Part shown: positions 17,551 through 27,094 of the stretch, piece after piece
Layout of the letters: each line of letters starts with the position of its first letter
Position numbering within the stretch: the stretch's first letter is position 1
NCBI RefSeq assembly: GCF_014269035.2
Contig: NZ_JABWRP020000005.1
Span: forward strand, 186,001 to 250,000
Source: Pseudomonas vlassakiae
GTDB taxonomy: Bacteria > Pseudomonadota > Gammaproteobacteria > Pseudomonadales > Pseudomonadaceae
DNA length: 64,000 nucleotides
Direction: 5' to 3'
Program-made: the position numbers and the translations under genes
The notes under the pieces: model-generated
What the model was told of the DNA's origin: nothing
What the model saw: only the letters and a program-made list of their open reading frames with translations
The model's database searches: none

Positions 17551-18024
17551 TCAGGCTTTATTCAAGGCCTGGGCCGCTGCCAGCACGGCATCCACATGCC
17601 CCGGTACTTTCACGCCACGCCATTCCTGACGCAGTACGCCATCCTTGTCGATCAGGAACGTGCTGCGATCGACGCCCAGGTATTCCTTGCCATACAGCTT
17701 CTTCAGCTTGATCACGTCGAACAGTTGGCACAGGGCCTCGTCCTTGTCGCTGATCAGCTCGAACGGGAAGCCTTGCTTGGCCTTGAAGTTTTCATGCGAC
17801 TTGATGCCATCGCGCGACACGCCGAACACGACGGTGTTGGCGGCGGCAAAGGCATCATGCTGGTCGCGGAAACCCTGGCCTTCGGTGGTGCAGCCCGGGG
17901 TGCTGTCCTTTGGATAGAAGTACACCACGACCTGCCGGCCCTTGAGCTCGGCAAGGCTGACGGTCTGGCCACTGGTGGCCTGGGCCTGGAAGTCGGCGAC
18001 GGGTTGGTCGAGAGCTACTGCCAT
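17551..18024 (-). CDS. bcp: Peroxiredoxin Bcp (thioredoxin-dependent thiol peroxidase)
   Basis: This 157-residue cytosolic protein starts at ATG 18024, preceded by AAGGAAA; an upstream in-frame start would run into the gcvR-like gene. The peroxidatic cysteine lies in KDSTPGCTTEGQGF. The usual resolving cysteine five residues later is not present (Gly-Gln), so the resolving thiol may come from elsewhere, for example the Cys in LCQLF. The enzyme reduces hydrogen peroxide and organic peroxides. It follows the GcvR-like gene by 11 bases and is probably in one operon with it. Confidence 0.92.
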   Translation of the reverse strand: MAVALDQPVADFQAQATSGQTVSLAELKGRQVVVYFYPKDSTPGCTTEGQGFRDQHDAFAAANTVVFGVSRDGIKSHENFKAKQGFPFELISDKDEALCQLFDVIKLKKLYGKEYLGVDRSTFLIDKDGVLRQEWRGVKVPGHVDAVLAAAQALNKA

Positions 18025-18035
18025 GGTCGGTTTCC

Positions 18036-18596
18036 TTACATGGGGTTCTGTGGACGCCATGGCTCGATCAGCGCATCGAGGTTCAGGGCATCGGCGAAGT
18101 CCAGGAACTGGTCACGCAGCCAGCTGATCTGCGTGCCAGCCGGCAGGATCACGGTGAACTGGGCGTTGAGCATGCTGCTGCCGGTCTGCGGCGCCAGGTA
18201 GGTGTCGCAGGTCATGGCTTCGAGCTCGACGCGGTGGTCGAGGAAGAACTGGCACAGCTCGTTGATGATGTCCGGGCGATAGGCGGCGCTGACGTAGGCC
18301 ACGTAGGGCAGGGCCTGTGGGCGCACTTCCTGATCGGCGCTGCGCACCACGTCGAGGGTCAGGCCGTGCTTCTTGCCCAGGCCCGGTAGCATGGCTTCGA
18401 GGCGTGCCAGGGCATCCCAGCTGCCACCTACCTGCAGCACCAGGGCGCTGGTCTCGCCGTGGCGGCTCAGGCGCGATGTGACCACCGCGCAGCGGTTTTC
18501 GAAGGCGGCGCGGCTGAGGACGTTGGCCAGCTCCATGGGGTTGGGGCCCAAGGCGCTGATGACAAGGAATTGTTCGCGGACGGTGGGGGTGGACAT
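18036..18596 (-). CDS. GcvR-like ACT-domain regulator of glycine cleavage
   Basis: This 186-residue protein consists of two ACT domains (about residues 8-85 and 97-176) and has no DNA-binding motif. That is the layout of GcvR, which in E. coli binds glycine and GcvA to control the glycine cleavage operon. In Pseudomonas the partner is not certain. It is followed by bcp and divergent from dapA, a conserved order in this group. Confidence 0.82.
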   Translation of the reverse strand: MSTPTVREQFLVISALGPNPMELANVLSRAAFENRCAVVTSRLSRHGETSALVLQVGGSWDALARLEAMLPGLGKKHGLTLDVVRSADQEVRPQALPYVAYVSAAYRPDIINELCQFFLDHRVELEAMTCDTYLAPQTGSSMLNAQFTVILPAGTQISWLRDQFLDFADALNLDALIEPWRPQNPM

Positions 18597-18795
18597 GCAG
18601 CATTCCTAAAGCGATGAGCGGTCGGTGCAGGACGAGCGAAAGCCTCCTGTCGGCAGGGCCCGGGGCTCGCATGCGAGGACGTGGACGCTGGCCGGGGAGC
18701 AGGGTCGACGGCCCGGCGGGCCGCGCTGCACCGATCAAAGGATCAAGGGTAGCGAAATAAGCCGCCGAGGGGAATGCTCCACCCGCCTGCTTCGC

Positions 18796-18824
18796 TTGTG
18801 CAAGGCCGATGCCCCCAGTACCAT
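18796..18824 (+). promoter_or_regulatory. Candidate dapA promoter
   Basis: TTGTGC at 18796-18801 and TACCAT at 18819-18824 are separated by 17 bases, 32 bases before the dapA ATG. The rest of the 260-base divergent gap is GC-rich with no other clear signal. No lysine riboswitch was recognised. Confidence 0.42.
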
Positions 18825-18856
18825 TACCGCTCTCTTTTTCCGGCAGGAGCAGTTAC

Positions 18857-19744
18857 ATGATTGCGGGCAGTATGGTGGCATTGGTCACACCCATGGATGC
18901 ACAAGGGCGTGTGGACTGGGGCAGCCTCGACAAACTTGTAGACTTCCACCTGGAAAACGGCACCCACGCGATCGTCGCTGTCGGCACCACCGGTGAGTCG
19001 GCCACGCTGGATGTCGAAGAACACATCCTGGTCATCAAGCACGTGGTCGAGCGTGTCAAGCGCAGCAAAAAGCCGATCCCGGTCATCGCCGGCACCGGTG
19101 CCAACTCCACTGCCGAAGCCGTGCACCTGACCCAGAACGCCAAGAATGCCGGCGCCGATGCCTGCCTGCTGGTTGTGCCGTACTACAACAAGCCGACCCA
19201 GGAAGGCCTGTACCAGCACTTCAAGCACATTGCCGAAGCCGTCGACATTGCGCAGATCCTCTATAACGTGCCGGGTCGCACCTCCTGCGACATGCAGGCC
19301 GAGACCGTGATCCGCCTGTCGAAGGTCAAGAACATCATCGGCATCAAGGAAGCCACTGGCGACCTGGCCCGTGCCAAGGCCATCCTCGAGGGTGTCGACA
19401 AGGACTTCATCGTCCTGTCCGGCGATGACCCGACCGCCGTCGAGCTGATCCTGATGGGCGGCAAGGGCAATATTTCCGTCACTGCCAACGTCGCCCCGCG
19501 CGAAATGGCCGACCTGTGCGAGGCCGCCCTTCAGGGCAATGCCGAGAAGGCCCGCGCAATCAACGAAAAACTCATGCCGCTGCACAAAGACCTGTTCTGC
19601 GAAGCCAACCCGATCCCTGTGAAGTGGGCGCTGGTGGAAATGGGCCTGATGCAAAAGGGCATTCGCCTGCCGCTCACCTGGCTGAGCGAAGGTTGCCACG
19701 AAAAAGTCCGTACTGCCTTGCGCCAGTCCGGCGTACTGGTTTAA
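18857..19744 (+). CDS. dapA: 4-hydroxy-tetrahydrodipicolinate synthase DapA
   Basis: This 295-residue cytosolic aldolase condenses pyruvate with aspartate semialdehyde in lysine and peptidoglycan synthesis. ATG 18857 has GGAG 8 bases upstream and gives the standard [13 protein letters not shown] start. [22 protein letters not shown] and the Schiff-base lysine in GIKEATGD are all present. bamC follows after 15 bases, and the dapA-bamC-hydrolase-purC order is the usual one in Pseudomonas. Confidence 0.97.
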   Translation: MIAGSMVALVTPMDAQGRVDWGSLDKLVDFHLENGTHAIVAVGTTGESATLDVEEHILVIKHVVERVKRSKKPIPVIAGTGANSTAEAVHLTQNAKNAGADACLLVVPYYNKPTQEGLYQHFKHIAEAVDIAQILYNVPGRTSCDMQAETVIRLSKVKNIIGIKEATGDLARAKAILEGVDKDFIVLSGDDPTAVELILMGGKGNISVTANVAPREMADLCEAALQGNAEKARAINEKLMPLHKDLFCEANPIPVKWALVEMGLMQKGIRLPLTWLSEGCHEKVRTALRQSGVLV

Positions 19745-19759
19745 GAGGAAGTACACCGC

Positions 19760-20878
19760 ATGAAGCGACTGGCTGGTCTTTCCGCGCTCGCCCTGATCAT
19801 TTCCAGCACCAGTGGGTGTGGCTGGCTGTGGGGCGAGGATGGCTATTTCCGCGACCGCGGCAGCGATTACCTGCAGGCGCACCCGACCGCGCCGATGCAG
19901 TTGCCGCCAGACGCCGGCAACGTCAAGCGCCTTGATCCGTTGCTGCCGATCCCGCGCAACGTCGCCGACGATCATGCCACTGGCGAGTTCGAAGTGCCGC
20001 GCCCGCAACCACTCACCGCTGGCGCCGAAGCCAGCGACTACACCCTGCAACGCAGCGGCAACAGCCGCTGGGTGCTGGCCCAGCATTCGCCGGCCGAAGT
20101 ATGGCCGGTGGCGCACCAGTTCTTCGAGGACAATGGCTTCCGCATCGCTGAAGAGCGCCCGCAGACCGGTGAGTTCAGCACCACCTGGCAGCGTTTCGAC
20201 GAACTGTCGGCATCGCTCGGTCAGCGTCTGTCGAGCACTGCCAGCAGTGGCGACAGTGAAGTGCGCGTGCGTGTGCGCATCGAGCCCGGCGTGCAGCGCA
20301 ACACCTCCGAGGTGTACATCGTCAGCGTCGAGCGCCCGGCCGGCAGCACCGCCGACACTGCGTTCCCGTCCACTTCGGCCAATACCGGCGCCGACGCGCT
20401 GCTGGTCGACGAAATGCTTGCCAGCATGAGCCGCAGCGCCGAGAAGGGCGGTTCGGTATCGCTGCTGGCTGCGCGTGATTTCGACGCGCCTAGCCGTGTC
20501 ACCCTGAGCGAAGATGGCAGCGGCAACCCGGTGCTGTTCCTGGGCTCGGACCTGGACCGTGCCTGGTCCGGCGTAGGCCGCGCCCTGGAGCAGGGTGGCC
20601 AGTGGCGTGTCGAGGACATCAACCGCAGCCTGGGCCTGTACTACATCAACCTGTCGGAAAAGCCTGACGACAAGCAGAACGAGCCTGGCTTCTTCAGCCG
20701 TGTGTTCGGCAGTGCTCCGACCAAGGAAGAGCGTGAAGCCCGCGCCGAGCGTTATCAGGTACGCCTGAGCAAGGTAGGCGAGAGCGTGCAGGTCACCGTC
20801 GAGAAGAACATCAATACCGTGGCCCCGGCCGACGTCGCCCGCCGCGTGCTGAGCGCCATTCAGGACCATCTGGGCTAA
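19760..20878 (+). CDS. bamC: Outer membrane assembly lipoprotein BamC (NlpB)
   Basis: This 372-residue lipoprotein has a signal peptide ending in a lipobox-like SSTSGC with acylated Cys20. An unstructured N-terminal stretch (about 21-90) is followed by two helix-grip domains, as in BamC, which binds BamD in the outer-membrane protein assembly complex. It lies in the dapA-bamC-purC cluster. Its stop codon is directly adjacent to the next start. Confidence 0.92.
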   Translation: MKRLAGLSALALIISSTSGCGWLWGEDGYFRDRGSDYLQAHPTAPMQLPPDAGNVKRLDPLLPIPRNVADDHATGEFEVPRPQPLTAGAEASDYTLQRSGNSRWVLAQHSPAEVWPVAHQFFEDNGFRIAEERPQTGEFSTTWQRFDELSASLGQRLSSTASSGDSEVRVRVRIEPGVQRNTSEVYIVSVERPAGSTADTAFPSTSANTGADALLVDEMLASMSRSAEKGGSVSLLAARDFDAPSRVTLSEDGSGNPVLFLGSDLDRAWSGVGRALEQGGQWRVEDINRSLGLYYINLSEKPDDKQNEPGFFSRVFGSAPTKEEREARAERYQVRLSKVGESVQVTVEKNINTVAPADVARRVLSAIQDHLG

Positions 20879-21637
20879 GTGCGCTTCGCGGTACTTGGAA
20901 GCGGCAGCCAGGGAAATGGCACGCTGATCGCCAGTGGTGACACGTTCATCCTGGTCGATTGCGGCTTTTCCCTGCGTGAAACCGAGCGGCGCCTGGCGCT
21001 GCTCGGGGTGTCGGCGGCGCAACTGAGTGCTGTGCTGGTCACCCATGAACATGCCGACCACGTGCATGGGGTGGGGTTGCTGTCGCGGCGCTACAATGTA
21101 CCGGTCTACCTCAGCCAAGGCACATTGCGCGGCATGCGCAAGCCGGTTGAGGTGGCCGGTTTTCTCGCCTGTGGCCAGCAGCTGCAGATCGGTGAGCTGG
21201 AAGTGAGCCCGGCGCGGGTCGAGCACGACGCCTACGAACCGTTGCAGTACGTGTTCAGCGACGGTCGCCGGCGTTTCGGCATGCTCACCGACCTGGGGTC
21301 GTACGATGCGCTGCTGCTCGAGCGCTACCGGGGCCTGGACGCACTGCTGATCGAAGCCAACCACTGCCGCGAGCTGCTCGCGCGCGGTCACTACCCGGCC
21401 TTCCTGAAGCAGCGGGTAGGTGGCATGCAAGGACATTTGAACAATCACCAGGCCGCGCGCCTGGTGCAGGAGTTGGGCTGGAACACCTTGCAGCACCTGG
21501 TGCTGGCCCACCTCAGCAGCAAGAACAACCTGCCACACTTGGCCCGTCAGTGCTTCGTCGACACCCTTGGGTGCGACCCGGACTGGCTCCAGGTGGCGAA
21601 TCAGGAACACGGGCTCGACTGGCGCGAAATCGCCTAG
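20879..21637 (+). CDS. Metallo-beta-lactamase-fold hydrolase
   Basis: This 252-residue protein starts at GTG 20879 directly after the bamC stop, and [15 protein letters not shown] is the usual family start. The di-metal motif HxHxDH is present as [10 protein letters not shown], followed later by D-L-G (LTDLGSYD), EANH and a C-terminal LAHLSSKNN histidine. It resembles the YycJ/WalJ group of predicted nucleases or phosphodiesterases, but the substrate in Pseudomonas is not known. It is translationally linked to bamC and followed by purC. Confidence 0.85.
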   Translation: MRFAVLGSGSQGNGTLIASGDTFILVDCGFSLRETERRLALLGVSAAQLSAVLVTHEHADHVHGVGLLSRRYNVPVYLSQGTLRGMRKPVEVAGFLACGQQLQIGELEVSPARVEHDAYEPLQYVFSDGRRRFGMLTDLGSYDALLLERYRGLDALLIEANHCRELLARGHYPAFLKQRVGGMQGHLNNHQAARLVQELGWNTLQHLVLAHLSSKNNLPHLARQCFVDTLGCDPDWLQVANQEHGLDWREIA

Positions 21638-21666
21638 CCCAACACCTCAGCAAGCGGAGCCCAATC

Positions 21667-22377
21667 ATGGAAAAACGCGACGAACTCTACCGCGGCAAGG
21701 CCAAATCGGTTTACAAGACCGACGACGCCGACCGCTTGATCCTGCTGTTCCGTAACGACACTTCGGCGTTCGATGGCAAGCGCATCGAGCAGCTCGACCG
21801 CAAGGGCATGGTGAACAACAAGTTCAATGCCTTCATCATGCAGAAGCTCGAAGAAGCCGGCGTGCCGACCCAGTTCGACAAACTGCTGGGCGACAACGAG
21901 TGCCTGGTGAAGAAGCTGGACATGATCCCGGTCGAGTGCGTGGTGCGCAACTACGCCGCCGGCAGCCTGGTCAAGCGCCTGGGCGTGGAGGAGGGCATCA
22001 AGCTGGAGCCGTCTACCTTCGAACTGTTCCTGAAGAACGACGAGAAGGGTGATCCGTTCATCAACGAATCCCACGTTGTCGCTTTCGGCTGGGGCACCGC
22101 CGAGCAGCTGGTCGAGATGAAGAAGCTGTCGCTGAAAGTCAACGAAGTGCTGAGCAAGCTGTTCGATGACGCCGGCCTGCTGCTGGTCGACTTCAAGCTG
22201 GAATTCGGTGTGTTCCACGGCCAGATCGTCCTGGGCGACGAGTTCAGCCCGGACGGCTGCCGCCTGTGGGACAAGGAAACCCGCAAGAAGATGGACAAGG
22301 ACCGCTTCCGTCAGGGGCTGGGCGACGTGATCGAGGCCTACGAAGAAGTTGCCAAGCGCCTGGGCGTGCCGCTGTAA
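21667..22377 (+). CDS. purC: SAICAR synthase PurC
   Basis: This 236-residue cytosolic enzyme joins aspartate to CAIR in purine synthesis. It opens with [16 protein letters not shown] and has the conserved GKAKSVY, FNDTSAFD-like ([11 protein letters not shown]), VVRNYAAGS and LVDFKLEFG segments. ATG 21667 is preceded by GGAG. It ends the dapA cluster and is followed by tRNA-Ser. Confidence 0.97.
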   Translation: MEKRDELYRGKAKSVYKTDDADRLILLFRNDTSAFDGKRIEQLDRKGMVNNKFNAFIMQKLEEAGVPTQFDKLLGDNECLVKKLDMIPVECVVRNYAAGSLVKRLGVEEGIKLEPSTFELFLKNDEKGDPFINESHVVAFGWGTAEQLVEMKKLSLKVNEVLSKLFDDAGLLLVDFKLEFGVFHGQIVLGDEFSPDGCRLWDKETRKKMDKDRFRQGLGDVIEAYEEVAKRLGVPL

Positions 22378-22430
22378 GCCGCACGTTCACGCAAGCGTCT
22401 GATACCACGCGATTTTTTTGGAAAAAAGAT

Positions 22431-22458
22431 TTGCGTTTCAAGAAAACGCTGGTATGAT
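22431..22458 (+). promoter_or_regulatory. Probable sigma70 promoter of tRNA-Ser
   Basis: TTGCGT at 22431-22436 and TATGAT at 22453-22458 are 16 bases apart, followed by a GC-rich discriminator (gcgcggc) just before the tRNA. Confidence 0.65.
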
Positions 22459-22468
22459 GCGCGGCATT

Positions 22469-22558
22469 GGAGAGATGCCGGAGTGGTCGAACGGGACGGA
22501 TTCGAAATCCGTTGTACTGGCAACAGTACCTAGGGTTCAAATCCCTATCTCTCCGCCA
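22469..22558 (+). tRNA. tRNA-Ser (anticodon CGA)
   Basis: This 90-base type II tRNA has acceptor GGAGAGA paired with TCTCTCC, anticodon stem ACGGA/TCCGT around loop TTCGAAA with anticodon CGA (22503-22505), a long variable arm (TGTACTGG...ACAGTACC region) and T-arm GGGTTCAAATCCC. CCA is encoded. Confidence 0.97.
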
Positions 22559-22567
22559 TACAAGATG

Positions 22568-22600
22568 AAGCCCCGCAGATTAACGTCTGCGGGGCTTTTT
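22568..22600 (+). terminator. Strong intrinsic terminator after tRNA-Ser
   Basis: AAGCCCCGCAGA pairs with TCTGCGGGGCTT and the plus strand continues in a run of T. It also lies at the end of the convergent gene at 22631-24382. Confidence 0.9.
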
Positions 22601-22630
22601 CGTTTATGGCGGTCTTATCTTCGTTTCAGC

Positions 22631-24382
22631 TCACCAAGGCGTTGGCTCCAGCGCGCCAACCCCTGTTGGGGTTGTGCTGCCCTCGCCATTACGCAGGAAC
22701 GGCAGGTGCCAGAAGTCGTTGGGCACGATCTCGTCCCCAGGCTTGACGTTCTCCGGGAAGATGAACTCGAACACGGGTGCCACGTACTGCCCGGCAGTCA
22801 GGCCGTTGGCGACGGTCAGCCGGCTGGCGTTCTGCAGGCAGCTATCGACACCCGGTTGCGCAAGGGTGTTGCTGGGGACGCACAGTGAGCGAGCGACCAC
22901 CCGCAGGGTACGGGTTGGCTGGCTGAGCAGGCCGGTCGGCGCCTTGGATGCACGCAACCGTGCGCGTTGTGGTTGTGGGCCTACGTTTTGCGTGGTGATC
23001 CCGCCTGAGGCGCCGGCACAGGTGGGCGCCAGAACGGCGGCAGGGTCGCATTCCCCGGTCATTTCAAACGGCGTGATCCAGCGGTTGCGCTGTACGCCGG
23101 TGGTTGGGTCGACATCAATCAGGTAGATGTCCACCGGGGTCTTGACGTCGGTGGTCTCGGCTTCGAGGAAGATGCGGTCCTGGGTTTCCTGGGCTGCACC
23201 GTTGACTGCTACCGCAGCCGGGTCTGCAGTGCCGACGCCGAATTCGCCAATGGCCAGATAGCTGGGCTGAGAGCCCGGTTGGGTATAGATACCGAGGTTG
23301 GCCTCGATGGTGTGGGCGGAAATGAAGTCCGGCACACCGGCCGTGGTCGATTTGAACAGCGTGCCGGAGTAGGTAATGAAGTCGCCGACTTCAAAGGGTA
23401 CTTGTTGCGTCGGGTCCGGGTCGGTTGCGGTCCGTGTCGGGTCACTGAAGCGCTTCATGACGAACTGGCTGCAATACAGCTGGCCAGCCTTCGGTGGTGT
23501 CAATTCACCGGATGCAGGCAACGCTACGCCAGCCTGGGCAAAGTTGCGGCAGTTGTTGGTCGTGGTTGGCGTGACCACTTTCGGCCGGTTTTTCTGAGGG
23601 CACAGCGGGTCATCACCGGTACGCGGCACGCACATCGGGTAACCCGTGGCCGAGTGAATGGTCGGGTTGGCGTCATCCACCGAAAAGCGCGCATCGGGGC
23701 TCTGGGCTCGACCGAAACGCCCGTTGGGGTCATTGATCTGCAAGATGGTCGGTTGCGGCGAGTTGCTACTCGTCACTTCTATGTTCCCGGTGGTCTGGTC
23801 AATTCTGCTGATATAACCACTGCCGACCTGGGCCGATTGCTGGGAGACAAAGATCAGCCCGGCGATTTGTTTGCCGGCGACGGTATTACCGACAACATGC
23901 ACTTCAAACGATGGGTAGGTGGCCGGTAGTTGTTTAAGGCCCAATGGGCCGCCGTGGACGAAGTCCGCCCAGGTGAGTGTATTGGCGGGCATCTGGATGA
24001 CCGAATTGCAGGGCACGGTAATGGTTGTGCCATTGACCACCACCGTACCGCCCAATCGGTCCGGGCTACTGGTATTCGGGCAATTGCTGTTGCTGCTGTC
24101 GACGGTCATGTCCTGAATGAAACCGGTGATATCGAAGCCGTGGATGGCCAGCGGGTCGGCAAAGACCGGGTCAGGAAGGGTGGGCGTTGTGAACGGTGAT
24201 GTCGTGCCCTTGACCGGTTTGTCGGTCCCGCCCTTGGCCCAGGCATCGCCGGGCGAGGCAACAGTCAATGCCAGTGCGGCGACTATTGCACCTGCCAGCA
24301 GTGCCGGTTGAGCGAACAGCGTGTTGAGCCGCGCTTGAGCGAGGGCTGCGGCCGAAGTCTTGAGTCCTGCAGATATGCTCAT
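22631..24382 (-). CDS. Large exported protein of unknown function
   Basis: I do not recognise this 583-residue protein. ATG 24382 is preceded by GGAG and gives an unusually long signal peptide with hydrophobic core PALLAGAIVAALALTVA ending AWA at about residue 50, so the product is probably periplasmic or cell-surface. The rest is rich in Thr, Pro, Asn, Val and Gly, with short beta-like segments (TVVVNGTTITV, FEVHVVGNTVAGKQIAGLIFVSQ) and about a dozen Cys in separated pairs, suggesting disulfide-stabilised beta domains. Segments describe a DFITYSGTLFK... region and GEFGVGTADP. It stands alone, convergent with tRNA-Ser. Confidence 0.75.
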   Translation of the reverse strand: MSISAGLKTSAAALAQARLNTLFAQPALLAGAIVAALALTVASPGDAWAKGGTDKPVKGTTSPFTTPTLPDPVFADPLAIHGFDITGFIQDMTVDSSNSNCPNTSSPDRLGGTVVVNGTTITVPCNSVIQMPANTLTWADFVHGGPLGLKQLPATYPSFEVHVVGNTVAGKQIAGLIFVSQQSAQVGSGYISRIDQTTGNIEVTSSNSPQPTILQINDPNGRFGRAQSPDARFSVDDANPTIHSATGYPMCVPRTGDDPLCPQKNRPKVVTPTTTNNCRNFAQAGVALPASGELTPPKAGQLYCSQFVMKRFSDPTRTATDPDPTQQVPFEVGDFITYSGTLFKSTTAGVPDFISAHTIEANLGIYTQPGSQPSYLAIGEFGVGTADPAAVAVNGAAQETQDRIFLEAETTDVKTPVDIYLIDVDPTTGVQRNRWITPFEMTGECDPAAVLAPTCAGASGGITTQNVGPQPQRARLRASKAPTGLLSQPTRTLRVVARSLCVPSNTLAQPGVDSCLQNASRLTVANGLTAGQYVAPVFEFIFPENVKPGDEIVPNDFWHLPFLRNGEGSTTPTGVGALEPTPW

Positions 24383-24903
24383 AATGGTCTCCGAAATGCT
24401 TCCAGCCACGTTGCAAGCATTCGATCTACCGTCAGAGGGCTCGTGTTGCACGAGTGCCTGTGCAATAACTACGGAGCGATACGGATATCGAATAAACGGC
24501 TCGACCAGGGTATTGCCCATCGGTCTCGAGCGGCGATGAACTGGCCGGTTCCGGACATGTTCGCCAGAGAGTTCCTTGAGCCATATCGGTCAAAGCACGT
24601 GTTGTGCCAGTGCCGGTTTGCAACAGCGAACCCCGAAAAAACTATTACTAATTGTAAAAATTTTATTGGCATTGCACTGGGGCGTGATATGGACTGCCCA
24701 CCTTTGGGTGGGATATCGCCGTTATTGGGGAAATGGCGTTTTCTATTTGGGGTAAAACGGATTGACTGTCGATAGAAGTGATTTGCCCGGACAAGGCCCC
24801 TGTTGTCGATGGCTAATTGCGACTTGGATCCAATGCCTGGGTTCTGTATCATCCCGCCGCCATCAGAAAGATGGTCGAAGATGAAGCATTTAAAGGACTT
24901 AGT
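24383..24903. other. AT-rich intergenic region between exported protein and lipoprotein genes
   Basis: This 521-base gap is noticeably AT-rich around 24630-24780. It holds a small hairpin CCCACC-TTTG-GGTGGG at 24697-24712 without a T run, the promoter of the lipoprotein gene near its right end, and presumably the promoter of the exported protein at its left end. I see no gene in it. Confidence 0.6.
24824..24852 (+). promoter_or_regulatory. Probable sigma70 promoter of the small lipoprotein
   Basis: TTGGAT at 24824-24829 and TATCAT at 24847-24852 are exactly 17 bases apart, 51 bases before the start codon. Confidence 0.6.
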
Positions 24904-25095
24904 ATGAAAAAGCTGTTCAAGGCCACTGTCGCCGTTGCTGTCGTATCCGGCGTTGCCCTGCTGTCGGGCTGCACTGGCCAAGTCTACAACCAGCAGAAAA
25001 ACTGCTCGTACGACTACCTGTTCCACCCTTCGGTTTCCATCTCCAAGGTCATTGGTGGCTGCGGCCCTATCGATAAACTGCCTCAGCCGCAGTAA
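24904..25095 (+). CDS. Small lipoprotein of the YhfL/DUF4223 type
   Basis: This 63-residue lipoprotein has a signal peptide and the lipobox LLSGC (Cys23). ATG 24904 has AGGA upstream. The mature part contains KNCSYDYLFHPSVSISKVIGGCGP, which matches from memory the E. coli YhfL/DUF4223 pattern of conserved cysteines and the SISK-IGGCGP ending. The function of the family is not known. A strong terminator follows, so it is a single-gene transcript. Confidence 0.8.
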   Translation: MKKLFKATVAVAVVSGVALLSGCTGQVYNQQKNCSYDYLFHPSVSISKVIGGCGPIDKLPQPQ

Positions 25096-25139
25096 GCCTG
25101 GCGATCCCCAGATCTCGCCCCTGGTGGCCTGATCCGATG

Positions 25140-25170
25140 CCCCCGGTCATGCAGATGGCCGGGGGTTTTT
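25140..25170 (+). terminator. Intrinsic terminator of the small lipoprotein gene
   Basis: CCCCCGGTCA pairs with TGGCCGGGGG (one G-T pair) and is followed by TTTTT. Confidence 0.9.
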
Positions 25171-25240
25171 GTTGCCCGAACGCTTTTGCGCTGGGCGACA
25201 TTCACTGAGACAACCCGTCGCGTTGACCCCCCAGCGGCAA

Positions 25241-25269
25241 TTTGTTTGTGCTGGCATTTCGGTTACAAT
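25241..25269 (+). promoter_or_regulatory. Candidate mqo promoter
   Basis: TTTGTT (25241-25246) and TACAAT (25264-25269) are 17 bases apart. The -35 element is imperfect, and the implied leader is about 155 bases. Confidence 0.4.
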
Positions 25270-25433
25270 CGGCGAAACGATTCAGCCTGGTCGGTCAATT
25301 CGACAAAAGCCTGAGTCGTTTTCTGGTTCTCTGGCTGCTGAACAATCATTAACAACAAGCCTGCGCTGAAGAACAAGGAACACTTTGGGCCAGCCACAGG
25401 TCCACCCTCCGTTCTACTGACTGGAATTGATCA

Positions 25434-27071
25434 ATGTTCAAGAAAGCTGGCAAGACCTTGCTGGGTCTGGCTGTCGCTGCGAGCTTCATGCAAGCGCACG
25501 CCGCAGAAACCAAGAAAGTCGATGTGCTGCTGGTCGGCGGCGGCATCATGAGCTCTACCCTGGCCGTGTGGCTGCACGAGCTGGAGCCGAGCTGGTCGAT
25601 GGAAATGGTCGAGCGCCTGGACGGCGTCGCCGAAGAAAGCTCCAACGGCTGGAACAACGCCGGTACTGGCCACTCCGCGCTGGCCGAGCTGAACTACACC
25701 CCGGAAGACAAAGACGGCAACGTCAACATCGCCAAGGCCATCGAAATCAACGAAGCCTTCCAGATCTCCCGCCAGTTCTGGTCTTGGCAGGTTCGCCAGG
25801 GCGTGCTGAAGAACCCGCACTCGTTCATCAACACCACCCCGCACATGAGCTTCGTCTGGGGTGATGACAACATCAAGTTCCTCAAGAAGCGTTACGACGC
25901 GCTGCAGGCCAGCCCGCTGTTCCGCCCGATGCAGTACTCCGAGGACCACGCACAGATCGCCAAGTGGGTCCCGCTGATGATGGAAGGCCGTGACCCGAAC
26001 CAGAAGCTGGCGGTCACCTGGACGCCAATCGGCACCGACGTCAACTTCGGCGAAATCACCCGCCAGTTCGTTGGCCACCTGCAGACCCAGAAAGGCTTCG
26101 AGCTGAAGCTGTCCAGCGAAGTGCAGGACATCACCCGCAACGAAGACGGCTCCTGGCACGTCGAGTACAAGAACCTCAAGGACGGTACCGAATCGGCCAC
26201 CGACGCCAAGTTCCTGTTCATCGGTGCTGGCGGCGGCGCACTGAAGCTGCTGCAGAAGTCGGGTATTCCAGAAGCCAAGGAGTACGCAGGCTTCCCGGTG
26301 GGCGGTTCGTTCCTGGTGACCGAGAACCCGACCGTGGCCATGCAGCACATGGCCAAGGCCTACGGCATTGCCTCGACCGGCGCGCCACCCATGTCGGTAC
26401 CGCACCTGGACACCCGCGTGCTGGATGGCAAGCGCGTGATCCTGTTTGGCCCATTCGCCACCTTCTCGACCAAGTTCCTGAAGAACGGCTCGTACCTGGA
26501 CCTGCTGAGCAGCACCACCACCCACAACGTGTGGCCGATGACCAAGGTCGGTATCGACCAGTACCCGTTGGTCGAGTACCTCGCTGGCCAGCTGATGCTG
26601 TCGGATGACGACCGTTTCGAAGCGCTGCGCACCTACTTCCCGAATGCCAGGAAGGAAGACTGGAAACTGTGGCAGGCCGGTCAGCGCGTGCAGATCATCA
26701 AGCGTGACGAAGAGAAGGGCGGCGTGCTGAAGCTGGGTACCGAAGTGGTGGCTTCCCAGGACCGCACCATTGCCGGCCTGCTGGGCGCCTCGCCAGGTGC
26801 TTCGACTGCTGCGCCAATCATGCTGAACGTGCTGGAAACCGTGTTCAAGGAAAAGGTCGCTACCCCAGAGTGGCAGGCCAAGATCAAGCAGATCGTGCCG
26901 AGCTACGGTACCAAGCTGAACGATTCGGCAGCGGCTACCCAGAAAGAGTGGAACTACACCGCTGAAGTGCTGCAACTGGAGAAGCCACCAGTGATCGACG
27001 AGAGCGTCGGCACCAGCGTTGCGCCGAGCCAACCGGTTGAAAGCAAGCCAGCAAACGACATGGCGCTCTGA
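25434..27071 (+). CDS. mqo: Malate:quinone oxidoreductase Mqo
   Basis: This 545-residue FAD enzyme oxidises malate to oxaloacetate and passes electrons to quinone at the inner membrane. The N-terminus has a signal-like stretch ([17 protein letters not shown]), then the FAD dinucleotide motif [14 protein letters not shown] and the Mqo signature [20 protein letters not shown]. The family is typically about 500 residues; the extra length is the N-terminal signal-like segment and a C-terminal tail. P. putida has more than one mqo; this copy is of the signal-bearing kind. A terminator follows. Confidence 0.95.
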   Translation: MFKKAGKTLLGLAVAASFMQAHAAETKKVDVLLVGGGIMSSTLAVWLHELEPSWSMEMVERLDGVAEESSNGWNNAGTGHSALAELNYTPEDKDGNVNIAKAIEINEAFQISRQFWSWQVRQGVLKNPHSFINTTPHMSFVWGDDNIKFLKKRYDALQASPLFRPMQYSEDHAQIAKWVPLMMEGRDPNQKLAVTWTPIGTDVNFGEITRQFVGHLQTQKGFELKLSSEVQDITRNEDGSWHVEYKNLKDGTESATDAKFLFIGAGGGALKLLQKSGIPEAKEYAGFPVGGSFLVTENPTVAMQHMAKAYGIASTGAPPMSVPHLDTRVLDGKRVILFGPFATFSTKFLKNGSYLDLLSSTTTHNVWPMTKVGIDQYPLVEYLAGQLMLSDDDRFEALRTYFPNARKEDWKLWQAGQRVQIIKRDEEKGGVLKLGTEVVASQDRTIAGLLGASPGASTAAPIMLNVLETVFKEKVATPEWQAKIKQIVPSYGTKLNDSAAATQKEWNYTAEVLQLEKPPVIDESVGTSVAPSQPVESKPANDMAL

Positions 27072-27094
27072 TCGGGCGGCGATGTGGGTTCGCG

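Larger units (their letters stand above)
25096..25433. other. Intergenic region upstream of mqo
   Basis: This 338-base gap begins with the lipoprotein terminator (25140-25170) and then holds a candidate mqo promoter (25241-25269) and an mqo leader of about 150 bases. The leader has no recognisable riboswitch, and I see no gene in it. Confidence 0.6.

Noticed and set aside
18597-18856. Possible lysine riboswitch before dapA
   Set aside because: The leader after the candidate promoter is only about 25 bases, too short for a riboswitch.
18824-21610. A 928-codon open frame on the minus strand across dapA, bamC and the hydrolase gene
   Set aside because: It is a GC-rich shadow of well-supported plus-strand genes; its translation is rich in His, Gln, Val and Gly with no family likeness.
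22378-24520. Prophage or island attachment at tRNA-Ser
   Set aside because: No integrase and no copy of the tRNA 3' end were found downstream; only one unusual gene follows.
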